A stretch of 64,000 nt of DNA from Ectopseudomonas composti (GCF_900115475.1 NZ_FOWP01000009.1:150941-214940), one strand, 5' to 3'; positions 1 through 8,700 are shown, counted from the first letter of the stretch. The notes: generated from the letters alone by a model not told the origin. A program made the numbers and translations.

Positions 1-450
1 GATCACGTAGTCGTCGCCGTCCTTGCGGGCAGTGGTCTTCAGGCCCGCCACGTCGGAGCCTGCGCCGACTTCGGAGACGCCGATGCAGCCGACCATCTCG
101 CCGGTGATGGCCGGACGCAGGAACTCTTCGCGCAGTTCATCGGAGCCGAAGCGCGCCAAGGCCGGGGTGCACATGTCGGTCTGCACGCCGATGGACATGG
201 GGATGCCGCCGCAATGGATGGTGCCGAACTCTTCGGCGGCGACGATCGAGTAGCTGTAGTCCAGGCCCATGCCACCGAACTTCTCCGGTTTGGAGATGCC
301 CAGCAGGCCCAGCTCGCCGGCCTTCTTGAAAATGTCATGGATGGGGAAGCGGCCTTCCTTTTCCCACTCATCGACGTGTGGGTTGATTTCCTTGTCGACG
401 AAGTTGCGGACGGTGCGGCGGAGTTCTTCGTGTTCCTGGGTGAAGATCAT
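1..450 (-). CDS. atuD: Acyl-CoA dehydrogenase AtuD, N-terminal part (cut by window edge)
   Basis: The first 150 residues of an FAD-dependent acyl-CoA dehydrogenase are visible; the rest lies left of the window. The protein starts MIFTQEHEELRRTVRNFV, the usual N-terminal helical domain, and residues about 118-140 contain the GVSEVGAGSDVAGLKT stretch typical of the flavin/substrate-binding middle domain. By position, as the gene after atuC on the same strand, this is the citronellyl-CoA dehydrogenase of acyclic terpene degradation, which would introduce the double bond that yields geranyl-CoA. The ATG at 448-450 follows AAGGAGAACAAC, a good ribosome-binding site. The family call is secure; the Atu assignment rests on the neighbours. 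Confidence 0.85.
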   Translation of the reverse strand, partial: MIFTQEHEELRRTVRNFVDKEINPHVDEWEKEGRFPIHDIFKKAGELGLLGISKPEKFGGMGLDYSYSIVAAEEFGTIHCGGIPMSIGVQTDMCTPALARFGSDELREEFLRPAITGEMVGCIGVSEVGAGSDVAGLKTTARKDGDDYVI

Positions 451-466
451 TGTTGTTCTCCTTGTG

Positions 467-517
467 GGGTGCGCTGTGCGCACCGCGATCTTGGTTGGTG
501 CGCACGGCGCACCCTAC
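467..517. repeat. Palindromic intergenic repeat, GTGCGCA family
   Basis: Two inverted arms, 468-484 and 497-513, each about GGTGCGCACGGCGCACC and internally palindromic, lie in the 69-bp gap between atuD and atuC. The same element, perfect over 21 bp per arm, recurs at 15460-15512. Its intergenic position and hairpin potential fit a REP-like Pseudomonas repeat. Here it may separate atuC and atuD in the transcript. Confidence 0.8.
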
Positions 518-519
518 GG

Positions 520-2136
520 TCAGAATCTCGCGACGCCGAAGCTGCTCTTCTTCAACGGCCGCAGGTTGGCTTCGGCACAGATATCCAGCAAAAAGCCCAG
601 CAGCTTGCGCGTATCGCGCGGGTCGATCAGGCCGTCGTCCCACAGGCTGGCGGTGCCGTAGAGAGCGGTGGACTGGCTGTCGAGCTTCTGCGCGGTCACG
701 GTTTCCAGCATGTCGAGCATCTTCGGGTCAGGCTCCTTGCCCTCCTTGGCATGCTTGTCCTCGGTGACGACACGCAGCACCTTGCCGGCCTGGGCGCCGC
801 CCATAACGGCGGTCTTGCTGTTGGGCCAGGCGAAGATGAAGCGTGGGTCGAGGCCGCGGCCGCACATGGCGTAGTTGCCGGCGCCGTAGGAGCCGCCGAC
901 GACAACGGTGAGCTTGGGCACGGTGGCGTTGGCCACGGCCTGGATCATCTTCGAGCCGTGCTTGATCACGCCGTTTTGCTCGGACTCGGTGCCGACCATG
1001 AAACCGGTGGTGTTGTGGAAGAACAGGATCGGTGTGTTGCTCTGTTCGCACAGCTGGATGAACTGCGCTGCCTTGGCCGCGCCTTGCGGGGTGATCGGGC
1101 CGTTGTTGCCGATGAAGCCACAGGCCTGGCCTTCGATCTGCAGGTGGCCGCAGACGGTCTGGCTGTCGAACTCGTTCTTGAAATCGAGGAATTCCGAGCC
1201 ATCGGCGATACGCGCGATGATCTCGCGCACATCGTAGGGTTTCTTGGCGTCGGCCGGCACCAGGCCGAGCAGTTCCTCGGCCGGGTACAGCGGCTCGCGC
1301 CAGCTTTTTGCCGGACGCGTCGGCAACTGCTGGTTCCACGGCAGCATGCCGACGATCTCACGCGCCAGGCGTACACCGTCGGCGTCGTTCTCGGCCAGGT
1401 ACTCGGCAGTGCCGGCGACCTGGGCGTGCATCTCGGCGCCGCCGAGTTGCTCGTCGGTGGCGATCTCGCCAGTAGCTGCCTTGAGTAATGGCGGCCCTGC
1501 GAGGAACATCTTGGCTTTACCGCGCACCACCACCACGTAATCCGAAAGACCCGGCTGATAAGCCCCGCCAGCGGTGCTGGAGCCGTGCACCACGGTGATC
1601 TGCGGCAAGCCCATGGCGGACATGCGCGCCTGGTTGGCGAAGCCGCGCGCACCCTCGACGAAGATGTCGGCGGCGTAGTTGAGGTTGGCGCCGCCGCTCT
1701 CGGCCAGGGTCACCACCGGCAGCTTGTTCTCGACGGCGATCTGCTGCAGGCGCAGCGATTTTTTCAGGCCAGTGGGGGAGATGGTGCCGCCCTTGATCGC
1801 ACTGTTGTTAGCAATCACCAGGCAACGTACGCCGGCGATGTAGCCGATACCGGCGATCAGGCCGCCGCCGGCCTGGCTGCCGTCCTTGTCATCGTGCAGC
1901 TTGTAGCCGGCCAGCGAGGACAGTTCGAGGAAGGGCGCGCCGGCATCGAGCAGCAGGTTGATGCGTTCACGCGGCAGCAACTGACCGCGCTTGTCGAACT
2001 TGGCCTTGGCTTCCTGGGCCTTGTCGAGCACCTTCTGCTCGACGTCGCGGAAGGTCGTGATGGCTGCCAGCATGGCTTCGCGGTTCTGCGCGAAGGCTTC
2101 GCCATGGACATCGATTTCCGATTGGATCACGGGCAT
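520..2136 (-). CDS. atuC: Geranyl-CoA carboxylase beta (carboxyltransferase) subunit AtuC
   Basis: A 538-residue carboxyltransferase subunit of the acyl-CoA carboxylase family. Together with the biotin-carrying alpha subunit (AtuF, not in the window) it would carboxylate the gamma-methyl branch of cis-geranyl-CoA. Glycine-rich acyl-CoA/carboxybiotin loops are visible (SGGANLNYAADIF in the N half, GGSYGAGNYAMCGRG in the C half), and the length equals that usual for methylcrotonyl/geranyl-CoA carboxylase beta subunits. It starts 4 nt after the stop of atuB, so the genes are probably co-transcribed and coupled. Methylcrotonyl-CoA carboxylase (LiuB) is the close alternative. The neighbouring atuA, atuB and atuR decide for AtuC. 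Confidence 0.9.
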   Translation of the reverse strand: MPVIQSEIDVHGEAFAQNREAMLAAITTFRDVEQKVLDKAQEAKAKFDKRGQLLPRERINLLLDAGAPFLELSSLAGYKLHDDKDGSQAGGGLIAGIGYIAGVRCLVIANNSAIKGGTISPTGLKKSLRLQQIAVENKLPVVTLAESGGANLNYAADIFVEGARGFANQARMSAMGLPQITVVHGSSTAGGAYQPGLSDYVVVVRGKAKMFLAGPPLLKAATGEIATDEQLGGAEMHAQVAGTAEYLAENDADGVRLAREIVGMLPWNQQLPTRPAKSWREPLYPAEELLGLVPADAKKPYDVREIIARIADGSEFLDFKNEFDSQTVCGHLQIEGQACGFIGNNGPITPQGAAKAAQFIQLCEQSNTPILFFHNTTGFMVGTESEQNGVIKHGSKMIQAVANATVPKLTVVVGGSYGAGNYAMCGRGLDPRFIFAWPNSKTAVMGGAQAGKVLRVVTEDKHAKEGKEPDPKMLDMLETVTAQKLDSQSTALYGTASLWDDGLIDPRDTRKLLGFLLDICAEANLRPLKKSSFGVARF

Positions 2137-2140
2137 CGCC

Positions 2141-3010
2141 TTACTCCTGATCTTTCAGTACGTCGGGCACGTAGGCCCGGTGGAAACCGTTGTAGGACTC
2201 GCTGTTTTTCGCCTTGCCCAGCGTCCAGGCGCGGGTGCCCTGGCTGGCGGCACCATCGATGCGGATGGTGTTGCCGCTGATGAAGTTGGCGCCGGGGCTG
2301 AGCAGGAAGACGATGGCCGCGGCTACCTCGGACTCGGTGCCGATGCGCTGCAGCGGCACGTGATCCTTGAGGTTGCGGATCATGTTCTTCATCGACTCGG
2401 GGTAGGTGTCCATGCCGCTGGAGGCGATCCAACCTGGCGCCACGGCGTTGACCCGCACGCCGGCGTGGCCCCACTCGTAGGCGGCGGTCTTGGTGAAGTT
2501 CTCCATGCCGGCCCGCGCTGCCCCCGAATGGCCCATGCCGGGCATGCCGCCCCACATGTCGGCGAGCATGTTGACGATGCTGCCGCCGTGCTTGCTCATG
2601 CTCTGCAGGAAGACTTCCTTGGCCACCAGAAAGCCGCCCACCAGGTTGGTGCGCACCACGGTCTCGAAGCCTTTCTGGTTGATGCCGATCAGCGGCGCGG
2701 GGAACTGGCCGCCGGCGTTGTTGACCAGCTGGTGGATGCGCCCGCGTTCCTTGATCACCGCGCCGACCATGGCCTTCACGGCTTCTTCGTCGCGGATGTC
2801 GCAGGCCTGGAAGCTGGCGATGCCGCCGTCCTCGGTGATCTCGGTGCAGGTCTTCTCCAGCTTTTCCTGCTTGCGCCCGACCAGCACCACATGGGCGCCG
2901 AGGTGGGCCAGTTCGTGGGCCACGCAGCGACCGATGCCGCTGCCACCACCGGTGACCAGAATGGTCTGCTCATTGAACAGGCCAGGTTTGAATACGGAGT
3001 CGTAGCTCAT
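2141..3010 (-). CDS. atuB: Short-chain dehydrogenase AtuB
   Basis: A 289-residue short-chain dehydrogenase/reductase. The NAD(P)-binding TGGGSGIG motif lies near residue 20, the NNAGG motif follows, and the C-terminal half ends in the usual SDR dimer region. In the terpene pathway AtuB is thought to oxidise citronellol-type alcohols or a later hydroxyacyl intermediate; the exact step is not settled. The frame stays open to 3076, but that extension runs into an intergenic repeat. The ATG at 3010 has an AAGGA site about 10 nt upstream, so it was chosen. The classical YxxxK catalytic pair is not evident at the normal place: the region reads SGAARAGMENFTK, so the catalytic tyrosine may be replaced. 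Confidence 0.85.
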   Translation of the reverse strand: MSYDSVFKPGLFNEQTILVTGGGSGIGRCVAHELAHLGAHVVLVGRKQEKLEKTCTEITEDGGIASFQACDIRDEEAVKAMVGAVIKERGRIHQLVNNAGGQFPAPLIGINQKGFETVVRTNLVGGFLVAKEVFLQSMSKHGGSIVNMLADMWGGMPGMGHSGAARAGMENFTKTAAYEWGHAGVRVNAVAPGWIASSGMDTYPESMKNMIRNLKDHVPLQRIGTESEVAAAIVFLLSPGANFISGNTIRIDGAASQGTRAWTLGKAKNSESYNGFHRAYVPDVLKDQE

Positions 3011-3038
3011 TGTTCTTGTTGTCCTTCTCGGTTCCGTT

Positions 3039-3174
3039 GGAGCGGCTTTAGCCGCGATGCTTTTGCCTAAGCCCAATCGCGGCTGAAGCCGCTCCTACAA
3101 CATGTAGGGTGGAAAACCGCGAAGCGTTTTCCACCAGAAGCCGGTGGATGGATGAAGCGTCATCCATCCTACGA
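3039..3174. repeat. Cluster of REP-like palindromes between atuA and atuB
   Basis: Three nested inverted repeats fill the gap: GGAGCGGCTTTAGCCGCGAT (3039-3058) against its partner at 3076-3098, a GGTGGAAAAC/GTTTTCCACC hairpin at about 3107-3134, and a GGATGGATGA/TCATCCATCC hairpin at about 3144-3170. Related GTAGGAGCGGC elements occur at 12561, 22281, 24132 and 57669. These are typical Pseudomonas intergenic repeats. As hairpins they may stabilise or attenuate the atuA transcript. Confidence 0.75.
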
Positions 3175-3181
3175 TTAGCAC

Positions 3182-4969
3182 CTACAGCGCTTCAGCCAGC
3201 GCTCTTGGCACCGGCACCGGGAACTCCAGCAGTTGCTGGGCGAACGCCTTGCCCTGCGGGTCGATGCGCAGGCTGGCGACGCCACCACCGCCCAGCGCGT
3301 TCTCCAGCAGGAAGTTGAGGCTGTGGCTGCCCGGCAGGTACCAGCGGCTGACGCGGCCCTGTTCGGCGTCCAGGGTATGCGCCATCCAGTTGGCCACGGC
3401 TTCGGGCGTCAGCGCAGCAGCGATCCATGCCAGGTATTCGGGCTTTCTGGCCATCACGCCAATGTTGCTGTGGTTGCCCTTGTCGCCGGAGCGGGCCACG
3501 GCCAGGCGGATCAGCGGTACGGCGACGTCGGCTTCGCCCATCGGCACGGGCAGCGCGGCCGGTGCACGAAGTTGGGCCGGGTCGAAGATATCGACCTGGG
3601 GCAGGGCGACCGGCTGGCGTTCGCCAGCGATCTCGACGCTCAGGGCGCAGGCGCTCTTGTCCACCAGGAAGCTGAACAAGCGGATTACCGGGTAGACGGT
3701 GGGGCGACCACCGACGATGCCGGTCAGGCCCGGCGCCATGCCGGTGGCGGCCTGGGCGATCTCGCGGGAGAAGAGGATCAGCGCCTCCTTCTTGGCATGG
3801 CGCGCGGCGATCTTTACCACCACCTCTCGGCAGTAGGTACGGTGGGCATGGGCGCCATAGGTGGCTTCGCTGCCGAGCAGCTCGACGCTGACTTCCTGGT
3901 AGCGGCCCCAGCCGCGCTCGGCGAACAGCTCTTCGGTCTTCTTGATGATCGCCTCGCTGACCCGTTCGGCCTTGGCCACGGCATCGATGCCGGCCAGCAG
4001 GAAGCTGGCGGTGCAGCGGAAACCGTCCGGGTGGGTGGCGCTGACCTTGTACTGGTCGGTGGTCGGCAGACCGCGTGCGCCCTGCAACTGCACGCGGTTG
4101 TCGCCGACCTGGCTCAGCTCGACATGGGTGAAGTCGCAGATAACATCCGGCAGCAGATAGGCGCGCGGATCGCCGATCTCGTAGAGCATCTGCTCGCCAA
4201 CGGTAAAAGGCGTGACCAAGCCGCCGGAACCATCCGGCTTGGTCACGACGAAACGGCCATCGTCTTCGACTTCGACGATGGGGAAGCCGATGTGCTCGTA
4301 GTCCGGCACGTCGCGCCAGTCGGTGAAGTTGCCACCGGTGCACTGCGCGCCGCATTCGATGATGTGTCCGGCCAGCGCGGCCTGGGCCAGCTTGTCGTAG
4401 TCGCTCCAGGCCCAGCCGAACTCGTGCACCAGAGCGGCGCTGACCACCGCGCTGTCGACCACGCGGCCAGTAATGACGATATCGGCGCCCTGTTCCAGTG
4501 CGGCAACGATTCCCGGCGCGCCCAGGTACGCGTTGACCGAAACGCAGAAGGGCGGTAGCGCGGCGCCGCTGAACATCTCGCGGGTGCCGGCCTTGACCAG
4601 TTCGCCGAGCTTGGGTTGCAGGTTGTCACCGTGCAGCACGGCTATCTTCAGCTGTACGCCTGCCTGCTCGCAGGCAGCGCTCAGGGCTGCGGCGCAGGCC
4701 ATCGGGTTGACCCCGCCGGCGTTGCTGATGACGCGGATCTTCTTCGCCGCCAGCTCGCCCAGCAGCGGCGTGAGCACCTCGACGAAATCACGGGCGTAGC
4801 CGTCATCCGGCTTCTTCATGCGGGCGCCGGCCATGATCGACATGGTGATCTCGGCCAGGTAGTCGAACACCAGATAATTCAGTTCGGCGCCGCGAACCAG
4901 TTGAGCGGCAGCGGTGGAGGTGTCGCCCCAGAACGCTGAGGCGCAGCCGATGCGTACGGTTTTGGTCAT
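3182..4969 (-). CDS. atuA: Acyclic terpene utilization protein AtuA
   Basis: A 595-residue protein of the AtuA family (DUF1446 type). The N-terminal region (about residues 1-450, starting MTKTVRIGCASAFWGDTS) is followed by a small C-terminal domain (about 490-590, with LAVARSGDKGNHSNIG). It is required for growth on citronellol/geraniol and is the first gene of the atu cluster. Its biochemical role is not established in the literature I know; a hydratase role has been suggested. The frame allows an earlier ATG at 4990. The ATG at 4969 is preferred because the family motif starts right after it, though neither start has a strong Shine-Dalgarno site. Divergent from atuR across an operator region. 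Confidence 0.9.
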   Translation of the reverse strand: MTKTVRIGCASAFWGDTSTAAAQLVRGAELNYLVFDYLAEITMSIMAGARMKKPDDGYARDFVEVLTPLLGELAAKKIRVISNAGGVNPMACAAALSAACEQAGVQLKIAVLHGDNLQPKLGELVKAGTREMFSGAALPPFCVSVNAYLGAPGIVAALEQGADIVITGRVVDSAVVSAALVHEFGWAWSDYDKLAQAALAGHIIECGAQCTGGNFTDWRDVPDYEHIGFPIVEVEDDGRFVVTKPDGSGGLVTPFTVGEQMLYEIGDPRAYLLPDVICDFTHVELSQVGDNRVQLQGARGLPTTDQYKVSATHPDGFRCTASFLLAGIDAVAKAERVSEAIIKKTEELFAERGWGRYQEVSVELLGSEATYGAHAHRTYCREVVVKIAARHAKKEALILFSREIAQAATGMAPGLTGIVGGRPTVYPVIRLFSFLVDKSACALSVEIAGERQPVALPQVDIFDPAQLRAPAALPVPMGEADVAVPLIRLAVARSGDKGNHSNIGVMARKPEYLAWIAAALTPEAVANWMAHTLDAEQGRVSRWYLPGSHSLNFLLENALGGGGVASLRIDPQGKAFAQQLLEFPVPVPRALAEAL

Positions 4970-5011
4970 TGGAATTGGCCCGTCACACATTGAGGAGGTG
5001 AGATCACACTA

Positions 5012-5084
5012 CCAAGCAAGCGCTTGGTTGAAAAGTAGCAAAAGACGACAAACTGGCCAAAAGTGCGGCCAAGCGCTTGCTTGG
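5012..5084. promoter_or_regulatory. Two inverted AtuR-type operators in the atuA-atuR gap
   Basis: CCAAGCAAGCGCTTGG at 5012-5027 and its exact reverse complement CCAAGCGCTTGCTTGG at 5069-5084 lie in the gap between divergent atuA and atuR, 57 bp apart. Each is itself nearly palindromic around AAGCGCTT. A weaker, related stretch (CAAGCAAGACAAGCACTTGC) begins at 5110. P. aeruginosa AtuR is known to bind two short inverted repeats in this same intergenic region, so these are the expected operators. A 15/16 copy occurs far away at 56187. Confidence 0.85.
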
Positions 5085-5190
5085 TCAGCTGTCGCCGCAT
5101 ACATTTCATCAAGCAAGACAAGCACTTGCCGGCAGCATGAAGAATTCATCAGAACAATCGCCGAGCAGGGCAACCAGGGGAGAAGTCAGC

Positions 5191-5814
5191 GTGGACGAAC
5201 ACAGAGCCCAGGCCGTGATGCAGGAACTGGTCGATAGCGGCCAGGTGACCGATCCGGAGAGCGCCCGCGGCAAGCTGTTGCAGATGGCCGCCCACCTGTT
5301 CCGCAGCAAGGGTTATGAGCGCACCACGGTGCGTGATCTGGCCGCCGCCATCGGTATTCAGTCGGGCAGCATCTTTCACCACTTCAAGAGCAAGGACGAG
5401 ATTCTGCGCTCGGTGATGGAAGAGACCATCGTCTACAACACCGCATTGATGCGTGCTGCCCTGGCCTCGGCGCAGGGTACTCGCGAGCGGTTGCTGGCGC
5501 TGATTCGCTGCGAGCTGCAGTCGATCATGGGCGGCACCGGCGAGGCCATGGCGGTGCTGGTCTATGAATGGCGTTCATTGTCGGAAGACGGCCAGGCTCA
5601 GGTGCTGGCGCTGCGGGACACTTATGAGCAGATCTGGCTGACGGTGCTCGGCGAGGCGCGTGATGCCGGTTACTTCAAGGGTGATCCGTTCATTCAGCGG
5701 CGTTTCCTCACCGGGGCGCTGAGTTGGACCAATACCTGGTTCCGGCCGCAGGGGCCGATGAGCCTGGATCAACTGGCTGAGGAAGCGCTGTCGCTGGTGT
5801 GCAAGAACGCCTGA
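5191..5814 (+). CDS. atuR: TetR-family repressor AtuR
   Basis: A TetR-type repressor. The N-terminal DNA-binding domain is clear: an HTH with TTVRDLAAAIGIQSGSIFHHF and KSKDEIL following. The helical ligand-binding C-terminal domain completes 207 residues. It would repress atuABCD and be released by a terpenyl-CoA. The frame is open from 5077, with an ATG at 5137, but the GTG at 5191 has the best ribosome-binding site (AGGGGAGAAG), while the earlier candidates overlap the operator region. The start is therefore the least certain part. It is divergent from atuA, as in P. aeruginosa. Confidence 0.85.
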   Translation: MDEHRAQAVMQELVDSGQVTDPESARGKLLQMAAHLFRSKGYERTTVRDLAAAIGIQSGSIFHHFKSKDEILRSVMEETIVYNTALMRAALASAQGTRERLLALIRCELQSIMGGTGEAMAVLVYEWRSLSEDGQAQVLALRDTYEQIWLTVLGEARDAGYFKGDPFIQRRFLTGALSWTNTWFRPQGPMSLDQLAEEALSLVCKNA

Positions 5815-6114
5815 GCCCTGGCTGGCGGCGACGGCTATTGTGCAACCTGACCAGCGGGAGAGATTAACTGGCGTGCAGCTTCATCTCTTGCCCTGCGATC
5901 ATGTGAATTGGCTCTGCCAACATCAGTTGCTGGTGCTTCCAGAGCCTGGATTACTGGGCTAGTTGCAAGTCTGTGCTAATTATCCAGGCTAGTTGGGCGC
6001 TATCGTCTGATAATGGGCAACAAAGTGTTTGTGCAATGAAAAACCATCTGGTCGGTCAGGAGAGACTGGAGTAGTCTGCACTACACTAGAAGAAGGAATT
6101 TTTGGGGATTCGAC

Positions 6115-6933
6115 ATGCGGCATTCGCGGCGCTGGATTCATGGATGTTGGCTTGCCCTGGGTCTGTTGTTCGCTGGTTCTCTCTGCGCTGCCGAATTGGT
6201 CAAGGTCGGCGGTGCGCACTTCCCTCCCTACGTGATCAAGTCCAGCCTGCAGGAGTCGAGCGGCCTGTTGCCGCAACTGCTCGAAGCGCTCAATCGAGAA
6301 CAGAGCGACTATCACTTCACCATGCTGCCCACGGCGATCGTGCGTCGCTTCAGCGACCTGCAGCGCGGGCGTATCGACATGGCGATTTTCGAGAACCCGC
6401 AGTGGGGCTGGCAGGACATTGATGCCGTGGCAGTCGACATGGGCCTGGAGGACGCCGAGCTGTTTGTGGCCAAGGAAGAGGAGCGGCGTGGCCAGGACTA
6501 TTTCGAGCAACTCGAAGGCAAGCGCCTGGCGCTTTATCGCGGTTATCACTACGGTTTTGCCCAGTTCAATAGCGACCCGGATTTCCTCATTCGTACCTTC
6601 AACGCCAACCTCGGGCATTCCCACGACAGCAACCTGCTGATGGTGGTCCGCGGCCGTGCCGATGTCGCACTGGTGACGCGCTCCAACCTGTACGATTTCA
6701 TCAAGCGCAATCGCGAACATGCACGTCAGTTGCTGATTTCCGAGCGTGTCGATCAGGTCTACCGCCATCACGCGATGATCCGTGCCGGCGCGCCTATCAG
6801 TCCCGAGCACTTCGCGGCGTTGCTCGAGCGACTGCGCGCCAAGGGCGAGTTGCAACGTATCTTCTCGCCCTACCGTATCGATGTCACACCAGTCGTAGCG
6901 GATAGCTCAACAGCAGCAGATGCAGAAGATTGA
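6115..6933 (+). CDS. Periplasmic solute-binding protein, amino-acid-type (family 3)
   Basis: A 272-residue exported binding protein. Residues 1-25 are a signal peptide ending in LCAA before ELVKVGGAHFPPYV. The remainder has the two-lobe pattern of extracellular solute-binding family 3 proteins, as in many stand-alone Pseudomonas copies. No ABC permease is adjacent, so it may act as an orphan sensor or binding protein instead of a transporter subunit. The 3' end overlaps the convergent CPBP gene by 50 bp. The 300-bp stretch before it (5815-6114) holds no gene I can support. Confidence 0.75.
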   Translation: MRHSRRWIHGCWLALGLLFAGSLCAAELVKVGGAHFPPYVIKSSLQESSGLLPQLLEALNREQSDYHFTMLPTAIVRRFSDLQRGRIDMAIFENPQWGWQDIDAVAVDMGLEDAELFVAKEEERRGQDYFEQLEGKRLALYRGYHYGFAQFNSDPDFLIRTFNANLGHSHDSNLLMVVRGRADVALVTRSNLYDFIKRNREHARQLLISERVDQVYRHHAMIRAGAPISPEHFAALLERLRAKGELQRIFSPYRIDVTPVVADSSTAADAED

Positions 6934-7642
6934 CCGCGCCGTGCAACGCGACCGCAACGCTCAGGCGGCCGCTGTAATGGAAGGCCATGCCATAACCCAG
7001 ACCTGCGATGGTTGCCAGCAGAGCGAACAACGGACTGAAGGGCAGGTGAACGGCACCGAACAATGCCGCTGTCAGTAGCAGCCCCGGCCAGGCGCCCAGG
7101 CGCCGTATCAGCGCAGGTTGCAGCAAGCCGCGAAACAGCAGCTCCTCGGCCAGTACGGCCACCCCCAGGTTCACCAGCAGCCACAGCAGCAGGCCCTCCG
7201 GCCATTTCGGCTGCCAGGCCACCAAGCCGACCAGCACTGCCAGCCCAGGCACCGCCAGTAGCGTGAGCAGACAGACCAGTATTGCATGTGGCAGGGAACG
7301 GGCAGGTGAGGAGGGCCGTCCCAGCCACCAGGCCAACAGGGCTGTACCGAGTAGCAGCTTGTCCCAGGACAGGCGCAGCGCATAGGGCGGGGCGTCAGGG
7401 CTGATCTGTCGCGGCTGCCACAGTGTCCAGGGGGAGAAACCCGGCAACAGATGCGCTGCCAGGGCGATACCGGTGAGCAGTACCAGAACTCGCCAGGCCC
7501 CGCCTGGCAGGCGCCGTTCACCGAACAGGATCAGCGCGCTGGCGGCGGTGCCGAGTACCAGGCCGATGGGGTCGATGAAGCCCAGCGCATGGCCCAGCGC
7601 CAGAGTAAAGGCAGGTAGTAGCAGCCGCAGATGCAGGGGCAT
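6884..7642 (-). CDS. CPBP family intramembrane metalloprotease
   Basis: A 252-residue hydrophobic protein with about eight membrane segments and the CPBP (CAAX-protease/bacteriocin-processing) motifs in order: EELLFRG (EExxxR), FGAVHLP with its histidine, and HGAVNLLH (HxxxN). These residues form the membrane-embedded zinc site. The substrate is unknown. The Shine-Dalgarno GGAGG, 4 nt before the ATG, is buried in an 8-bp hairpin (7644-7651 with 7660-7667). It lies downstream of the DUF2897 gene on the same strand. Confidence 0.85.
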   Translation of the reverse strand: MPLHLRLLLPAFTLALGHALGFIDPIGLVLGTAASALILFGERRLPGGAWRVLVLLTGIALAAHLLPGFSPWTLWQPRQISPDAPPYALRLSWDKLLLGTALLAWWLGRPSSPARSLPHAILVCLLTLLAVPGLAVLVGLVAWQPKWPEGLLLWLLVNLGVAVLAEELLFRGLLQPALIRRLGAWPGLLLTAALFGAVHLPFSPLFALLATIAGLGYGMAFHYSGRLSVAVALHGAVNLLHLLLLSYPLRLV

Positions 7643-7643
7643 G

Positions 7644-7667
7644 GCGCCTCCTCGGGGAAGGAGGCGC
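7644..7667 (-). promoter_or_regulatory. Hairpin covering the CPBP ribosome-binding site
   Basis: Read on the minus strand, GCGCCTCC (7667-7660) can pair perfectly with GGAGGCGC (7651-7644) across an 8-nt loop. The right arm contains the GGAGG just before the CPBP start codon at 7642. It could limit translation of the protease. No T run follows, so it does not look like a terminator. Confidence 0.45.
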
Positions 7668-7709
7668 AGTCTAGCAGGCCGTATGGGGAGGATGAATGGC
7701 GAAGGCCGC

Positions 7710-7877
7710 TCAGCCTTCGCGGCGATCCTTGGCGTCCTGTTCGACGTTGCGCTCGTGGATACGCTTGAGCTGTTCCTCGGTCAACGGCAGTTTCTTGGCC
7801 GTGTCACGCAGCATCAGCAGGCTGCCGAGGATGGAGCCCAAGGCCAGGATCAGGATGAGCCAGGCGTACCAGGGCAT
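7710..7877 (-). CDS. Small DUF2897-type inner-membrane protein
   Basis: A 55-residue protein, MPWYAWLILILALGSILGSL at the N terminus, with one membrane segment (about residues 4-22). A charged cytoplasmic tail follows (KKLPLTEEQLKRIHERN and more). This matches the small DUF2897 family common in Pseudomonas, whose function is unknown. The start at 7877 is preceded by AAGAGGAATCG. The stop codon is inside a short perfect hairpin (GCGAAGGC/GCCTTCGC, 7699-7720), possibly a weak terminator. It is distinct from all longer frames on the other strand. Confidence 0.75.
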   Translation of the reverse strand: MPWYAWLILILALGSILGSLLMLRDTAKKLPLTEEQLKRIHERNVEQDAKDRREG

Positions 7878-7932
7878 GATCGATTCCTCTTGCGGGTAGG
7901 GACTTCCACCATACCCGCTCGCAGCCAGCTTG

Positions 7933-8700
7933 TCAGGCAGACTGCTGTTGTACCGCCTGCATGCCGCTGTCGTCCTTGAGCTTCACGCCACTCAGTTGCA
8001 GGCGCAACGCCTGGCGTGCCAGGTAGTCGAGCTTGTGTGCAGCCAGCTCGTAGGGCAGGCCTTCTGGGCGCACATTGGAGATGCAGTTGCGGGCACTGTC
8101 CAGGCAGCCCACGCGCGGCGCGTAGGTCAGGTACAGGCCGAGGCTGTCCGGCGAGGTCAGCCCCGGCCGCTCGCCGATCATGACGATCACCAGGCGCGCG
8201 CGCAGGGCTTCACCGATGCCATCGCCAATCGCCACACGGCCCTGTTCGGCCAGCACTACTGGTGTGTTGGCCCAGTCGCTGTCGAAGCGTTCGCGAAAGA
8301 TCTGCAACAGCGGCAGGGCATGGCGCTGAACCGCTACGGCCGACAAACCATCGGCCAGCACGATGGCGATCTCAGGCGCGGGCAGTTCGTGCTGCAGTTG
8401 CACCTGGCAGTCGCTGTGCAGATGACGGCCGTGATCCGGGCGCAGCAGGTAGGTTTGCCGGTCTTCGGCGTTGCTGCGTACTTTCAAGGTGCGAAAGCCC
8501 GCCGCATGCAGCTGATGCTTGAGTTCGCTGAAATCCAGCGGACGATGCACCGCATCGCGCGCTTGGGCATGGGCCAGGCCGAACTTCAGCACTTCGCTGG
8601 TGGGCAGGCTGCAGCCGACGCGGCCGAGTGCGATACGCGCCGAGGTATGCGCGCGCAACTCATCCCAGGGGTTGTGCTGGATCAGGTCGATGTCTTTCAT
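7933..8700 (-). CDS. eutC: Ethanolamine ammonia-lyase small subunit EutC
   Basis: A 255-residue light chain of adenosylcobalamin-dependent ethanolamine ammonia-lyase, which splits ethanolamine to acetaldehyde and ammonia. Family hallmarks are visible: NPWDELRAHTSARIALGR at the N terminus, LADGLSAVAVQ, and the C-terminal MIGERPGL and NCISNVRPEGL motifs of the cobalamin interface. The start overlaps the eutB stop by one base (TGATG), so the two subunits are translationally coupled. Confidence 0.95.
   Translation of the reverse strand: MKDIDLIQHNPWDELRAHTSARIALGRVGCSLPTSEVLKFGLAHAQARDAVHRPLDFSELKHQLHAAGFRTLKVRSNAEDRQTYLLRPDHGRHLHSDCQVQLQHELPAPEIAIVLADGLSAVAVQRHALPLLQIFRERFDSDWANTPVVLAEQGRVAIGDGIGEALRARLVIVMIGERPGLTSPDSLGLYLTYAPRVGCLDSARNCISNVRPEGLPYELAAHKLDYLARQALRLQLSGVKLKDDSGMQAVQQQSA

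Noticed and set aside
467..517. Palindromes as a CRISPR array
   Set aside because: Repeats are scattered singly in gaps, not regularly spaced with unique spacers. No cas genes are in the window.
214..1488. Long plus-strand open frame opposite atuC
   Set aside because: In GC-rich DNA, long antisense frames arise opposite real genes. The protein has no recognisable motif, while the minus strand encodes an excellent carboxyltransferase. The same applies to the large antisense frames at 3233-4558, 12752-13468, 13603-14823, 19282-20499, 22872-24044, 32000-32960 and others.
5815..6114. A small RNA or gene in the gap before the binding protein
   Set aside because: Only weak repeats (GGCTAGTTG twice) are present; no promoter-terminator pair could be fixed.
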